From Rugosimonospora sp040255525 (GTDB lineage: Bacteria > Actinomycetota > Actinomycetes > Mycobacteriales > Micromonosporaceae), in the NCBI GenBank assembly GCA_040255525.1, contig JBDZVD010000006.1, positions 1 through 64,000 on the forward strand: DNA of 64,000 nucleotides. Reading direction: 5' to 3'. Both the position numbers and the translations under genes were made by a program. The notes below the pieces were generated by a model. That model did no database searches. It was not told the origin of the DNA and saw nothing but the letters and a program-made list of their open reading frames with translations. Positions within the stretch are counted from its first letter, which is position 1; every line of letters begins with the position of its first letter. Of the stretch, positions 24,471 to 34,141 are shown piece after piece.

Positions 24471-26777
24471 TTATGGGGTATAGATGTTCGGCCAGGGCGG
24501 GGTGGACATGCCGTCGCCGATGAAGAAGCTCGGGTGCGGCGGCTGGTTGTAGGCCGTGTTCTGCCACGCGATCGCGGTCCGGTACTGCGGGTTGTGCATC
24601 AGCGTCGGGATCCGGCGGTCGGTCGGGTACGTGGTGGCGTAGATCCGCAGCGCCCGGTTGTCGCTGGTGGGCAGCACGACCTCCTCGCGCCAGTCGCCGA
24701 ACAGGTCGCCGGACAGGCTGGGCGTCGCCTTGGTGCCGTTGTTGGAGTGCACTCCGCTGCCGGTCAGCAGCCGAGTGTCGCCACCGGTGCCGTACTTGTC
24801 GATGTGGGTGTTGTCGAGCAGCTCCCGTACCGGATCGCCGTCCCACCAGACGGTGAAGTTGTCCGAGGACGGGGTGTGGCTGCTCACCTGCTGCCCGTGC
24901 GTGTTGTAGATGCCGGTGGTCGCGGCGCTCCACGATTCGGCGCCGGGACTGCCGGCGTAGATGTCGTCCGATCGGCCGCGGCCGTTGTCACAGCCGCAAC
25001 TCGGGTACTGCCAGATGACGGCACCGGTTTTCGCGTCGGCCATCCAGCCGGCCGGGGATGACGTGTTCTCGTCCACCTTGTAGACCTCCAGCCCGGCCCG
25101 GCTGGGGTCCAGGTCTCCGACGTCCTCGGCGTCGCCGTGGCCGAACCGGGTGTTCCACAGTGGAGCACCGTTGTCGTTGATGGCCATGGCGCCGAAGACA
25201 ATCTCGTCCTTGCCGTCACCGTCGACGTCCGCGATGGACAGCTGGTGGTCGCCCTGGTCGGTGTACTGGCTGCCGGAGGCGTTGGAGTCGAACTTCCAGC
25301 GCTCGGTGAGTTGCCCGTTGCGGAAGTCCCAGGCGGTGATGACGGTACGGGTGTAGTAGCCGCGCGACTCGATCAGTGACGGCCGGGTGCCGTCCAGGTA
25401 CGCGGTGCCGGCCAGGAACCGGTCGACCCGGTTGCCGTACGAGTCGCCCCAGTCCGACACCGTCCCGCGTGGAGGGTCATAGTTCACTGTGGACATCGCG
25501 GCGCCGGTGAGCCCGTTGAACATGGTCAGGTACTCCGGACCGGACAGGATGTACCCGGAGGAGTTGCGGTAGTCGGCACCGGCGTTGCCGATGACCCTTC
25601 CGGTGCCGTCCACGGTCCCGTCGGCGGTCTTCATCGCGACCTCGGCGCGGCCGTCGCCGTCGTAGTCGTAGACCTGGAACTGGGTGTAGTGCGCACCGGC
25701 CCGGATGTTGCGGCCCAGGTCGATGCGCCACAGCCGGGTACCGTTCAGCCGGTACGCGTCGACGTAGACGTCCCCGGTGTAGCCGGACTGCGAGTTGTCC
25801 TTGGAGTTGGTCGGATCCCACTTGAGGACGAATTCGTACTGGCCGTCCCCGTCCAGGTCGCCGACGCTGGCGTCGTTGGCGGTGTAGGTGTACGACACCC
25901 CGTCCGGGGTGGTACCGCCCGCCGGTGGCTGGATCGGCACGTCCAGGTACCCGTTGGTGAACTGCAACGCGGCCTCGGACGCGGCCTGCTCGACGCCGTT
26001 CACCACCGCGCGCACCGTGTAGGCCGAGCCCGCCGCGGCGCCGGAGTCGAGGTAGTTGGTGCTCGCGGTGATGGGATTCGAGTTCAGTCTGGTCGATCCC
26101 CGGTACACGTTGAACGCCACGTTCTGCGGGTCGGTGCCCAGCAGCCGCCAGCTCACCAGGTTTCCGTTGCCCGAGCGTACCGAGATGAGGCCGCGGTCGA
26201 GCTTCTCCATCTGCCGCGCGCCGGCCGGGGGTTGGGTCGGGCCACCGGTCGGGGTCGGCGTCGGGCTGGCCGTCCGGGTCGGCGTCGGGCTCGCGGTCGG
26301 GCTCGAGGTGCGGCTCGGTGAGGTGGTCGGGCTGGTGCCCACCGAGCCGGTACAGGTGACACCGTTCAGCGCGAAGGAGTCGGGTACCGGGTTGCTGGAG
26401 TTGTTCCAGGAGCCGTTGAAGCCGAACGAGGTGTTCGCCCCGGTGGCCAGGGCCGCGTTGTACCCGGCGTCGACGGCGGTGACCGCGGCCCCGGACTGCG
26501 TGACCGTCGCGTTCCACGCTTGCGTGACGGTCTGCCCCGCGCTGAACGACCAGGTCAGGCGCCAGCCGTTGATCGGGTCGCCGAGGTTGGTGATGATGAC
26601 GTTGGCGCCGAATCCGCCCGCCCACTGCGAGGAGATGCTGTAGTCGACCCGGCATCCGGTGGTGGCGGCGTGCGCGCCGAGCGTACCGGTGGTGACGAGT
26701 CCGGCGCTGGCCAGGGCGGCGGCGGTACCGGCGGCGAGTAGCCGGTACCGCGTGCGCCGCGGGTTAAGTCGTTTCAA
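24471..26777 (-). CDS. Secreted rhamnogalacturonan lyase (PL11) with N-terminal CBM2
   Basis: Cleaves the rhamnogalacturonan I backbone of pectin outside the cell. Layout of the 768 residues: Sec signal peptide (RRTRYRLLAAGTAAALA to AHA), family 2 carbohydrate-binding module (about 40-140, with WAGGFGANVIITNLG and the two bounding Cys), a Ser/Thr/Pro linker, then a PL11 catalytic beta-propeller (about 190-768). Calcium-site loops recur as DLDGDGQYE, YDYDGDGRAE and ADVDGDGKDE. TTG 26777 gives a normal signal peptide; GTG 26849 would place 24 extra residues before it. The upstream region carries three inverted repeats and lies behind the SARP gene on the same strand. Confidence 0.92.
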   Translation of the reverse strand: MKRLNPRRTRYRLLAAGTAAALASAGLVTTGTLGAHAATTGCRVDYSISSQWAGGFGANVIITNLGDPINGWRLTWSFSAGQTVTQAWNATVTQSGAAVTAVDAGYNAALATGANTSFGFNGSWNNSSNPVPDSFALNGVTCTGSVGTSPTTSPSRTSSPTASPTPTRTASPTPTPTGGPTQPPAGARQMEKLDRGLISVRSGNGNLVSWRLLGTDPQNVAFNVYRGSTRLNSNPITASTNYLDSGAAAGSAYTVRAVVNGVEQAASEAALQFTNGYLDVPIQPPAGGTTPDGVSYTYTANDASVGDLDGDGQYEFVLKWDPTNSKDNSQSGYTGDVYVDAYRLNGTRLWRIDLGRNIRAGAHYTQFQVYDYDGDGRAEVAMKTADGTVDGTGRVIGNAGADYRNSSGYILSGPEYLTMFNGLTGAAMSTVNYDPPRGTVSDWGDSYGNRVDRFLAGTAYLDGTRPSLIESRGYYTRTVITAWDFRNGQLTERWKFDSNASGSQYTDQGDHQLSIADVDGDGKDEIVFGAMAINDNGAPLWNTRFGHGDAEDVGDLDPSRAGLEVYKVDENTSSPAGWMADAKTGAVIWQYPSCGCDNGRGRSDDIYAGSPGAESWSAATTGIYNTHGQQVSSHTPSSDNFTVWWDGDPVRELLDNTHIDKYGTGGDTRLLTGSGVHSNNGTKATPSLSGDLFGDWREEVVLPTSDNRALRIYATTYPTDRRIPTLMHNPQYRTAIAWQNTAYNQPPHPSFFIGDGMSTPPWPNIYTP

Positions 26778-26881
26778 TGTCGCCCGTCCAATCTGGTCAC
26801 GGGACGGCGGGAAGGTGCGGTGAGCCGCCCTCGCGGTGGATGCCGCCACCGGGTGGCTGGCACCCGTGGCGGATGGCGATG

Positions 26882-26902
26882 CTTCCCGAGGTCATCGGGA
26901 AG
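26882..26902 (-). promoter_or_regulatory. 8-bp hairpin in PL11 upstream region
   Basis: CTTCCCGA (26882-26889) and TCGGGAAG (26895-26902) form a perfect stem with five loop bases, about 105 bases upstream of the PL11 start. It could be an operator or a structured leader. Confidence 0.4.
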
Positions 26903-26920
26903 TCGGAGGCTCCCGGCGCT

Positions 26921-26937
26921 GTGACGCTAACGGTCAC
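26921..26937 (-). promoter_or_regulatory. Inverted repeat GTGAC-N7-GTCAC upstream of PL11
   Basis: GTGACGCTAACGGTCAC has five-base arms. Its core GCTAAC resembles half of the GTTAGCGCTAAC palindromes reported at actinobacterial sugar genes. It is about 145 bases before the PL11 start; candidate operator. Confidence 0.4.
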
Positions 26938-26989
26938 ATGGGTGGCTGTCAATGCATGCCCGCGCGTACCGGGCCGGCGGCGGTCTCGT

Positions 26990-27004
26990 TGCAACGTTTT
27001 TGCA
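26990..27004 (-). promoter_or_regulatory. Inverted repeat TGCAA-N5-TTGCA upstream of PL11
   Basis: An AT-richer inverted repeat in an otherwise GC-rich gap, with a central CG as in LacI-family sites but one base too long for perfect symmetry. It lies between the SARP gene end and the PL11 start. Confidence 0.35.
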
Positions 27005-27145
27005 GCGGTATCACCCCCGGGGTGACCGGTCCCGCGCGAGTGACCGCGGGCCCGGCGGGGCGCCCCCGCCCGCCCGTGGGCGCTGACCTGATTGGACGGG
27101 CGGCCCGAGCCGCGTGCCCCGCAGCGGCCGGCGACCAGCTGGCGG

Positions 27146-29977
27146 TCAGCCCGGCCGCTCACGGCTCGGGACCGCCCGGCGACCCGCGACGGTCGCCGGC
27201 TCGGCATCGTCGCGCAGCCGCTGTTCGACCCGTTCCGCGTCCGGGGCGCGGCGCTGCGCGCGCAACAGCCCCAGCGCTTCGTTCCAGGCCCGCCGGGCCG
27301 CCGCCCGCGCGCCGGTCGCGGCGTACGTCTCGGCCAGCCGCTCCAGCGTGTCGGCCTCCTCGTACGCGTTGCCGAGGTCGCGGTAGACCGCGAGCGCCTG
27401 CTGGTAGTGCGCCAGCGCCTGGTCGTACTGGCCGGTCTGGTGCGCCACCAGGCCGAGACTGTCCAGCGTGTCCGCCTCGCCCACGCGGTTGCCGGTGCTG
27501 CGGGACACGGCCAGCGCGGACTCCAGGTGGGTACGGGCGAGCTCGTAGCGGCCCAGCCGGGCGGCGTACCAGCCCACCACGTTGAGCGCCCCGCCCTCGC
27601 CGACCGGGTCGTCACACGCCCGGTACAGCTCCAGGGCGCGGGTCGCGTGCTCCAGAGCCCGCCCGTCGTCGCCACGCCACTCCGCCGCCCAGGCCAGCGT
27701 CCAGTGCGTCCGGGCCTGCCCGGGCAGGTAGGCCGCCTGCTCCGCGAGCGACAGCGACCGGTGCAGTTGATCGGCGGCCTCCGCGTGCCGGCCCACCAGG
27801 ATGCAGGCCCGACCCAGGTACCGGTAGGCCAGCGCCTCGATCCGCGGATCGCCCAGCCGCTGTCCGGCAGCCAACCCGCGGCGCCAGACGGTGACCAGAT
27901 CGTGCAGGTGCCCGCGCCAGCCGTAGAACGTGTTCAGCGACCAGGCCAGCTGCCAGGTCTGGACGTGCCAACCCTGCCGCTGTGCCACCTGCTGGGCGGC
28001 CTGGACGCACAGGTGCTCGTCGTCCAGCCACGCCTGGGCGGCGGCCCGGTCCGGCAACGGATGCGGCGAGACGCCCGGCGCCGGTTCGGCGAGGGCCCAG
28101 CCGACCGGCAACCGGGTGCGATCCAGCAGCCGGTCGGCGGCGTGCGTGGTGTGCAGGTAGAAGTCGACCAGGCGACGCAGCCCGGCGATCCGCTCCGCCG
28201 GCTGGTCGCGGTCGGCCCGTTCGTCGGCGTACAGGCGGATCAGGTCGTGCATCCGCCAGCGGCCGGGGGAGTGCTGCTGGATGAGCGACTGCCGTTGCAG
28301 CGCCCGCAGGATCGCGCTGACCTCGTCGGTGGGCAGCCCGGCCAGTGCGGTCGCGGCGGGCAGGCCGATGTCCGGGCCGGCCGCCGAGCCCAGCAGTCCG
28401 AACAGCCGGGCCTGCGGCGGGGTCAGCGCCGCGTACGACCAGGACAGTACGGCGCGCAGGCTGGCCTGCGGATCGTCCTCGTCGAACGCGCCGAGCCGGG
28501 TGGTGGCGTCGTGAAGTTCCGCGGCGATGGCCGCGAGCGGGAGGTGCGGTGCCAATGCGGCCCGGGACGCGAGGACCCCCAGCGCCAGCGGCAGCCCGCC
28601 GCACCCGTTCACCAGCGCGGCGACCGCCTCCGGCTCGGCCGCCAGCCGCTCCTCGCCCAGGCGCCGGGCCAGCAGCTCGCGGGCCCGCGCCTCGTCGAGC
28701 ACGTCGAGCGGCAGGGGCAGCGCACCGTGGCCGTTGACCAGACCGGTGAGCCGGTCGCGGCTGGTCACGATCGCGGTGCAGGTCGCCGAGCCGGGCAGCA
28801 GCGGGGCCACCTGGCTGGCGTCGCGCGCGTTGTCCAGCACGATCAGCATGCGCCGGGTGGCGAGCAGGCTCCGGTACAGGCCGACCTGCGCGTCCAGCTC
28901 GGTCGGTACGGCCGAGGGTGCCACGCCGAGGGCATCCAGGAACCCGTGCAGCGCGGTGGCCGGCGCCATCGGTTGTCCGGACGGGTCGAAGCCGCGCAGG
29001 TTGACGAACAGCTGCCCGTCCGGGTAGCGGTCGAGGTTCTGGTGCGCCCAGTGCAGCGCCAACCAGGTCTTGCCGACCCCGCCGACGGCGCAGACGACCA
29101 CGGTGGCGTCCCGGTCGGTGACGCCGGTCAGCGTCTTGGTCAGCGTGCCGAGTTCGTCGGCCCGGCCGGTGAACAGCCGGCTGGCGGCCGGCAACTGCCG
29201 GGGGATCCCGACCGCGGCAGGCGGGCGGACCAGCCCGGCGTCCCGGCGCAGGATCGCGGTGTGCAGCTCGCTCAGCTCGGGGCCCGGATCCACGCCGAGG
29301 TGCTCGGCGAGCCGCTCGGCGAGCTGCTGGTACACGATCAGCGCGTCGGCGGGCCGGCCGGCCCGGTACAGGGCGAGCATCAGCTGACCGGCCAGCCGCT
29401 CCCGGTACGGGTGCTCGGCGTGCAGCGAGGACAGCTCGCCGACGAGGTCCCGGGGTTCGCCGGCGGCCAGCTCTGCCTCGATCATCAGCTCGGTGGCCGA
29501 CATCCGCAGCTCGGTCAGCTCGGCGGCGATCCGTTCCCGGAGCCGGTCGGAGGCCACGTCGGCGAGGACCGGTCCACGCCACAGCGCGAGGGCCTCGCGC
29601 AGCAGGCGGATGCGTTCCGCTGGGCCGGCGCCGGCCCGGGCGCGTTCGACGAGAGCCTCGAATCGGTGCACGTCCACGGCCTCTGGGGCCACCTCGACGG
29701 CGTACCCGCCGCTGCGGCTGACCAGCCGGACCCCGTACCCGCCGGTGCCGTCCGGGTCGAGCCGGGCGCGCAGCCGCGAGACGTGGGTGTGCAGGCTGGA
29801 CCGGGCCGTCGACGGCGGCTGCCCCTCCCAGAGCAGGTCGACCAGCCGGTCGACGGCGATCGGGCGGTTCGCCTCCAGCAGCAGCACACCGAGCAGACAA
29901 CGCTCCCGGCGCCGGCCCAACTCGACGGGCCGGCCGCCGTGTGCCGCCTCCAGGCGACCGAGGAGCCGGAAGTCCAC
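27146..29977 (-). CDS. AfsR/SARP-family transcriptional regulator with NB-ARC and TPR domains
   Basis: 943-aa signal-integrating activator. Domains in order: OmpR-type winged helix (about 1-90, DFRLLGRLEA, then RRRERCLLGVLLLEANRP), bacterial transcriptional activation domain (about 95-245, SLHAEHPYRERLAGQLMLAL, then YQQLAERLAEHLGVDPGPEL), NB-ARC ATPase with P-loop GGVGKTWLA near residue 300 and MLIVLDNARDASQV as Walker B, a winged-helix linker, and C-terminal TPRs (RTHWTLAWAAEW, GGALNVVGWYAARLG, ADTLDSLGLVAHQTG). Such proteins bind direct repeats and recruit RNA polymerase. The flanks, a pectin lyase downstream and a divergent GH2 gene, suggest polysaccharide-use control (inference). GTG 29977 starts the conserved domain; GTG 29995 is possible. 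Confidence 0.9.
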   Translation of the reverse strand: MDFRLLGRLEAAHGGRPVELGRRRERCLLGVLLLEANRPIAVDRLVDLLWEGQPPSTARSSLHTHVSRLRARLDPDGTGGYGVRLVSRSGGYAVEVAPEAVDVHRFEALVERARAGAGPAERIRLLREALALWRGPVLADVASDRLRERIAAELTELRMSATELMIEAELAAGEPRDLVGELSSLHAEHPYRERLAGQLMLALYRAGRPADALIVYQQLAERLAEHLGVDPGPELSELHTAILRRDAGLVRPPAAVGIPRQLPAASRLFTGRADELGTLTKTLTGVTDRDATVVVCAVGGVGKTWLALHWAHQNLDRYPDGQLFVNLRGFDPSGQPMAPATALHGFLDALGVAPSAVPTELDAQVGLYRSLLATRRMLIVLDNARDASQVAPLLPGSATCTAIVTSRDRLTGLVNGHGALPLPLDVLDEARARELLARRLGEERLAAEPEAVAALVNGCGGLPLALGVLASRAALAPHLPLAAIAAELHDATTRLGAFDEDDPQASLRAVLSWSYAALTPPQARLFGLLGSAAGPDIGLPAATALAGLPTDEVSAILRALQRQSLIQQHSPGRWRMHDLIRLYADERADRDQPAERIAGLRRLVDFYLHTTHAADRLLDRTRLPVGWALAEPAPGVSPHPLPDRAAAQAWLDDEHLCVQAAQQVAQRQGWHVQTWQLAWSLNTFYGWRGHLHDLVTVWRRGLAAGQRLGDPRIEALAYRYLGRACILVGRHAEAADQLHRSLSLAEQAAYLPGQARTHWTLAWAAEWRGDDGRALEHATRALELYRACDDPVGEGGALNVVGWYAARLGRYELARTHLESALAVSRSTGNRVGEADTLDSLGLVAHQTGQYDQALAHYQQALAVYRDLGNAYEEADTLERLAETYAATGARAAARRAWNEALGLLRAQRRAPDAERVEQRLRDDAEPATVAGRRAVPSRERPG

Positions 29978-30065
29978 GCGTCGATTCTCGCTCACCCGGC
30001 GCGGCCCCGGGTGCGCCAGGTGGCCGGGCACGGCCGCCCGCCGGTGCGACCCGATGACAGCCCGT

Positions 30066-30098
30066 GTCGATTTGTGATTGAATTTGTCAGCTATCGAC
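30066..30098. promoter_or_regulatory. Operator-like element between SARP and GH2 genes
   Basis: An AT-rich 33-base element bounded by GTCGAT (30066-30071) and its complement ATCGAC (30093-30098), containing two direct copies of ATTTGT 12 bases apart (30070 and 30082). It sits in the 206-base divergent promoter region. Direct repeats about one helical turn apart are what SARP winged helices read. Confidence 0.45.
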
Positions 30099-30183
30099 GG
30101 CGCTGGATCCCGCCCGGTCCGCGTCGGCCCGTGACCGCCAGCAGCCCTCGACTTCAGGCCCGCCCGCACCCGAGGAGCCGTCC

Positions 30184-33100
30184 GTGACTCTCAAGCGCAG
30201 ATCAGTCCTCATCGCCGGCGCAGTCGGGCCGCTCGTGGCGGCGACCGGCGCGCTGGAGCCGTCCGTCGCGCTGGCCGCCGCCGGGACGCCGTCGTCGGGG
30301 CCGCAGCGGCTGTCCCAGACCACCGGTCGCACCATCGACTTCGGCCGGTCGTGGCGGTTCGCGCTGGTCAACGCGTACGCGGCGACCGACCCCACGGGAC
30401 AGTACGCCGACGCGGCGGCGCCCGGCTTCGACGACTCCGGCTGGCGCACCGTGGACGTGCCGCACGACTGGAGCATCGAACTCGCCCCCGAGCAGGCGCC
30501 GGACACGACCGGCGGCACCGGTTTCTTCCACGGCGGCCTGGGCTGGTACCGCAAGTCGTTCACCCTGCCCCCGGCGCTGCTCGGCAAGCGGATCTCGATC
30601 GAGTTCGACGGCGTCTACATGGACTCGTCGGTGTACCTGGGCGGCACGCTGGTGGGCAGCCACCCGTACGGGTACACCGGGTTCAGCCTCGACCTGACCG
30701 ACCGGCTGCACACCGACGGTGTCACCGCGAACGTGATCGCCGTGCAGGTGCGCAACCAGTTGCCCAGCAGCCGCTGGTACTCCGGCAGCGGGCTGTACCG
30801 CAACGTCCGGCTGCTCGTCACCGACCCGGTGCACGTCGCCCGCTGGGGCACCTTCGTCACCACGCCGGACCTCGCCGACACGATCGGTTCCGGCCGGGCC
30901 GGCGTGCGGATCCGCACCCGGGTCGCCAACGAGTCCGGCGCCCCGGCCACGGTGCGGATCGCCTCGACCATCCTGGACCCTGACGACCGGCAGGTGGGCC
31001 GGGCCGCGAGCGACGCGACCGTGACGCCGGACGGGTACACCGACACCACGACGATCCAGGTGACCCGTCCGCGGCTGTGGTCGGTCGAGCATCCCCACCT
31101 GTACACGCTGCGTACCGAGCTGTCGGTGTCCGGACGGCTCGTGGACACGTACCTGACCACGTTCGGCATCCGGTACGTGCGCATCGATCCCGATCACGGT
31201 GTGTTCCTCAACGGCAGCCACCTGAAGCTGCGCGGCGTCGACCTGCACCACGACCAGGGCGCGCTCGGCTCGGCGGTGCACCCCGACGCGCTCGTGCGCC
31301 AGATGAGCCTGATGAAGAGCATGGGAGTCAACGCGTTCCGCACCTCGCACAACCCGCCTCCGCCGGAGCTGATCCGGGTCTGCGAGCGACTCGGCATCCT
31401 CATGATGGTCGAGGCGTTCGACTGCTGGCACACCGGCAAGAACCGGTACGACTACGGCCGCTTCTTCGACGCCAACAGCGACGCGGACATCACCGAGATG
31501 GTCGACGCGGCGAAGAACTCGCCCGCCGTCATCATGTGGTCGATCGGCAACGAGATCCCGGACTCGACATCGGCGGCCGGGCTGGCGATGGGCCAGCGGC
31601 TGATCGACGACATCAAGGCGATCGACACCACGCGGCCGGTGGTCATCGGGTCGGACAAGTACCGGAGCCTGCCCGCGGTCGGCTCGCCCGCCGATCTGAT
31701 GCTGGCCAAGCTCGACGGGCTGGGCCTGAACTACAACACCGCGGCGTCGGTGGACGCGCTGCACGCGCGCTACCCCCACCTGTTCCTGTTCGAGTCGGAG
31801 TCCTCGTCCCAGACCTCGACCCGGGGCGTGTACCAGGAGCCGGAGCACCTCAACACCGGGGAGAACCACACGCCGAACCGGCGCGGCACCTCCTCGTACG
31901 ACAACAATCTCGCGTCCTGGACGATGAGTGGCGAGTACGGCCTGAAGAAGGACCGCGACCGGCAGTTCTTCGCCGGCCAGTTCCTCTGGTCCGGCATGGA
32001 CTACATCGGTGAACCGACGCCCTACTCGGTGTTCCCGGTCAAGGCGTCGTTCTTCGGAGCGGTGGACACCGCGGGCTTCCCGAAGGACATGTACTACCTG
32101 TTCCGCAGCCAGTGGACGACCGAACCGATGGTGCACCTGGTGCCGATGAACTGGACGGACCACGAGCCGGGCGAGCCCGTCGAGGTGTGGGCCTACTCCA
32201 ATGTGGACACGGTGGAACTGTTCCTCAACGGGCGCAGCCTCGGCGTGCGTGGCTTCGACCGGAAGACCACGACCTACGGCATGGAGTACCTGGAGACCAC
32301 CGAGGCGACCCACGATGACAAGACGGTGACCGCCGGCCCGTACCCGGGCAGCTACACCAGCCCCAACGGCAGCACCGGCAAGCTGCACCTGACCTGGAGC
32401 GTGCCGTTCGCGCCGGGCACCCTGACCGCGGTGGCGCGCCGTGACGGCGCGGAGGTCGCGCGGGACGAACTGCGCACCGCCGGGCCGGCGCACGCGCTGC
32501 GGCTGAACCCCGATCGCAAGGTGGTGGAGGCGGACGGCCGTTCGCTGGTGTACCTGACCGCCGAGGTCGTCGACGCGCGCGGCGTGGTCGTGCCGGGGTC
32601 GGCGCACCCGGTCAGCTTCCGGGTCGACGGTGCGGTACTGGCCGGACTGGACAACGGGCGGCAGGAGAGCGCGGAGCGCTACCAGAACACGGATACCCGT
32701 CAGGCGTGGAGCGGCAGGGCACTGGCCATCATCCGGTGCACCGGGCAGCCCGGCCGCGTCACGGTGACCGCCGCCGCGGCCGACCTGCTGCCCGCCGTCG
32801 CGTCGGTGTACGCCGTCGACGACGCGCCCGAGGCGGGCCCGGGCGGTACCCGGCTGGTCGCGCTGGATCCGGTCGTCCTGCGCACCCCGGTCGGCTTCCG
32901 GCCCCGGCTGCCCGGCACGGTCACCGGCGTGTACCGCGACGGGAGCCAGCGCGCGCTGGGCGTGCACTGGTCGACGCCGCCCGAGTCGTCGCGCCACCGC
33001 CCGGGGGTGTACCAGATCTCCGGGTCCGTGGCCGGCACCCCGCTGCGGGCGCGGGCGGTCCTCACCGTGTACGCGCCGGCCTCGGTCGAGACGTACTCCA

Positions 33101-34032
33101 CGGCGGTGGCCGCCGGTACGCCGCCGGTCCTGCCCGCCACCCTGCGGCTGGTCTACACCGACGGGGTCGACCTCGCCGTACCGGTGGCGTGGGCGCACGT
33201 GCCGCCGTCCCGGTACGCCAGCCCCGGCCAGTTCACCGTCACCGGTACCGTCTCCGGCGGGCTGTCGGCGCGGGCCACCGTGCGGGTCACCGGCGACGTG
33301 CGGACAGGTGTGGACCTGGCCGGCCCGGACAGCCCCGCCCACCCGGAGGCGGACGCCAGCTACTCCGGGGCCCCGGGCACGCTGCCCGCGGCGATGCTGG
33401 ACGGCACGGCCGGCTCCGGCGGGTGGTCCAACGCGTACAGCAAGGCGGCCACCGCGCTGCTGCCCGCGTTCAACACCGCCCGCCGATCGGACTGGGTGTC
33501 GGTCAGTTGGCCCAACCCGCAACGGTTCGGCTCGATGACGGCGAACTTCGTGGTCGACGCCAAGCACTCGCTGCCCGCCTCGGTCGCGGTCAGCTACCGG
33601 CGGGGCAGCGACCTGGTACCGGTGCACGGGCTCGCGGTCGCGTGGTCGGGCACGGTGGCCGTCCTGACCTTCGACCCGGTCGGCACGACCGAGGTACGGG
33701 TGGAGCTGACCACCGCGTACCCGGACGCCACCAATGGGTTCTTCCAGATCACCGAACTGGCCGTCACCGGGGACGCGGTGACCTACCAGTCCTGCGCCGC
33801 ACTGGTGAAGCTGACCGTGGACGGCCGGCCGGTGCCCGGGTTCGAGCCGTCCGTGACGCAGTACACGGTGGCCGCGGGGCCGGGTACGCCGCAGATCGGT
33901 GCCCGGGTCGCGGACAACGGTCGGCTGCTGGTCGTGCCGCCGCCCGCGGTGCCCGGTACCGGCGCGGTGATCGTCACCGCCGAGGACGGGGTGACCGAGC
34001 GCACCTACACGCTGCGGTTCGCCGGCCGCTGA
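30184..34032 (+). CDS. Secreted glycoside hydrolase family 2 protein (beta-galactosidase-like)
   Basis: 1282 aa. An N-terminal twin-arginine-like signal (LKRRSVLIAGAVG) is followed by a GH2 sugar-binding domain (about 45-210, with the PHDWSIE and WYRKSF motifs), an Ig-like domain, and the TIM barrel (about 335-620). The acid/base Glu is in MWSIGNEIPDS near residue 456 and the probable nucleophile Glu in the FESESSS motif near 539. The C-terminal half contains a DUF4982-like strand domain, Big-type Ig repeats (GTVTGVYRDGSQRALGVHW) and a carbohydrate-binding-like region. It should release a beta-linked sugar, such as galactose from pectin side chains; the specificity is inferred. GTG 30184 has GAGGAG upstream. 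Confidence 0.9.
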   Translation: MTLKRRSVLIAGAVGPLVAATGALEPSVALAAAGTPSSGPQRLSQTTGRTIDFGRSWRFALVNAYAATDPTGQYADAAAPGFDDSGWRTVDVPHDWSIELAPEQAPDTTGGTGFFHGGLGWYRKSFTLPPALLGKRISIEFDGVYMDSSVYLGGTLVGSHPYGYTGFSLDLTDRLHTDGVTANVIAVQVRNQLPSSRWYSGSGLYRNVRLLVTDPVHVARWGTFVTTPDLADTIGSGRAGVRIRTRVANESGAPATVRIASTILDPDDRQVGRAASDATVTPDGYTDTTTIQVTRPRLWSVEHPHLYTLRTELSVSGRLVDTYLTTFGIRYVRIDPDHGVFLNGSHLKLRGVDLHHDQGALGSAVHPDALVRQMSLMKSMGVNAFRTSHNPPPPELIRVCERLGILMMVEAFDCWHTGKNRYDYGRFFDANSDADITEMVDAAKNSPAVIMWSIGNEIPDSTSAAGLAMGQRLIDDIKAIDTTRPVVIGSDKYRSLPAVGSPADLMLAKLDGLGLNYNTAASVDALHARYPHLFLFESESSSQTSTRGVYQEPEHLNTGENHTPNRRGTSSYDNNLASWTMSGEYGLKKDRDRQFFAGQFLWSGMDYIGEPTPYSVFPVKASFFGAVDTAGFPKDMYYLFRSQWTTEPMVHLVPMNWTDHEPGEPVEVWAYSNVDTVELFLNGRSLGVRGFDRKTTTYGMEYLETTEATHDDKTVTAGPYPGSYTSPNGSTGKLHLTWSVPFAPGTLTAVARRDGAEVARDELRTAGPAHALRLNPDRKVVEADGRSLVYLTAEVVDARGVVVPGSAHPVSFRVDGAVLAGLDNGRQESAERYQNTDTRQAWSGRALAIIRCTGQPGRVTVTAAAADLLPAVASVYAVDDAPEAGPGGTRLVALDPVVLRTPVGFRPRLPGTVTGVYRDGSQRALGVHWSTPPESSRHRPGVYQISGSVAGTPLRARAVLTVYAPASVETYSTAVAAGTPPVLPATLRLVYTDGVDLAVPVAWAHVPPSRYASPGQFTVTGTVSGGLSARATVRVTGDVRTGVDLAGPDSPAHPEADASYSGAPGTLPAAMLDGTAGSGGWSNAYSKAATALLPAFNTARRSDWVSVSWPNPQRFGSMTANFVVDAKHSLPASVAVSYRRGSDLVPVHGLAVAWSGTVAVLTFDPVGTTEVRVELTTAYPDATNGFFQITELAVTGDAVTYQSCAALVKLTVDGRPVPGFEPSVTQYTVAAGPGTPQIGARVADNGRLLVVPPPAVPGTGAVIVTAEDGVTERTYTLRFAGR

Positions 34033-34141
34033 CCGGTCCGGCGAGCGGGTCAGCGGCCGGAAGCGAACCGCGGGTGCGAGCGGGTGCGCAGCCGGTAGGC
34101 GGACAGCGCCGCAACCTACGAGCGATGCGCCCCCGCCGGAT

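Noticed and set aside
27612..29900. 762-codon second minus-strand frame within the SARP gene
   Set aside because: Arg/Pro/Gly-rich shadow; the neighbouring frame carries all SARP, NB-ARC and TPR motifs.
30202..33627. 1141-codon minus-strand open frame
   Set aside because: Entirely antisense to the GH2 gene, no recognisable motif; a product of high GC.
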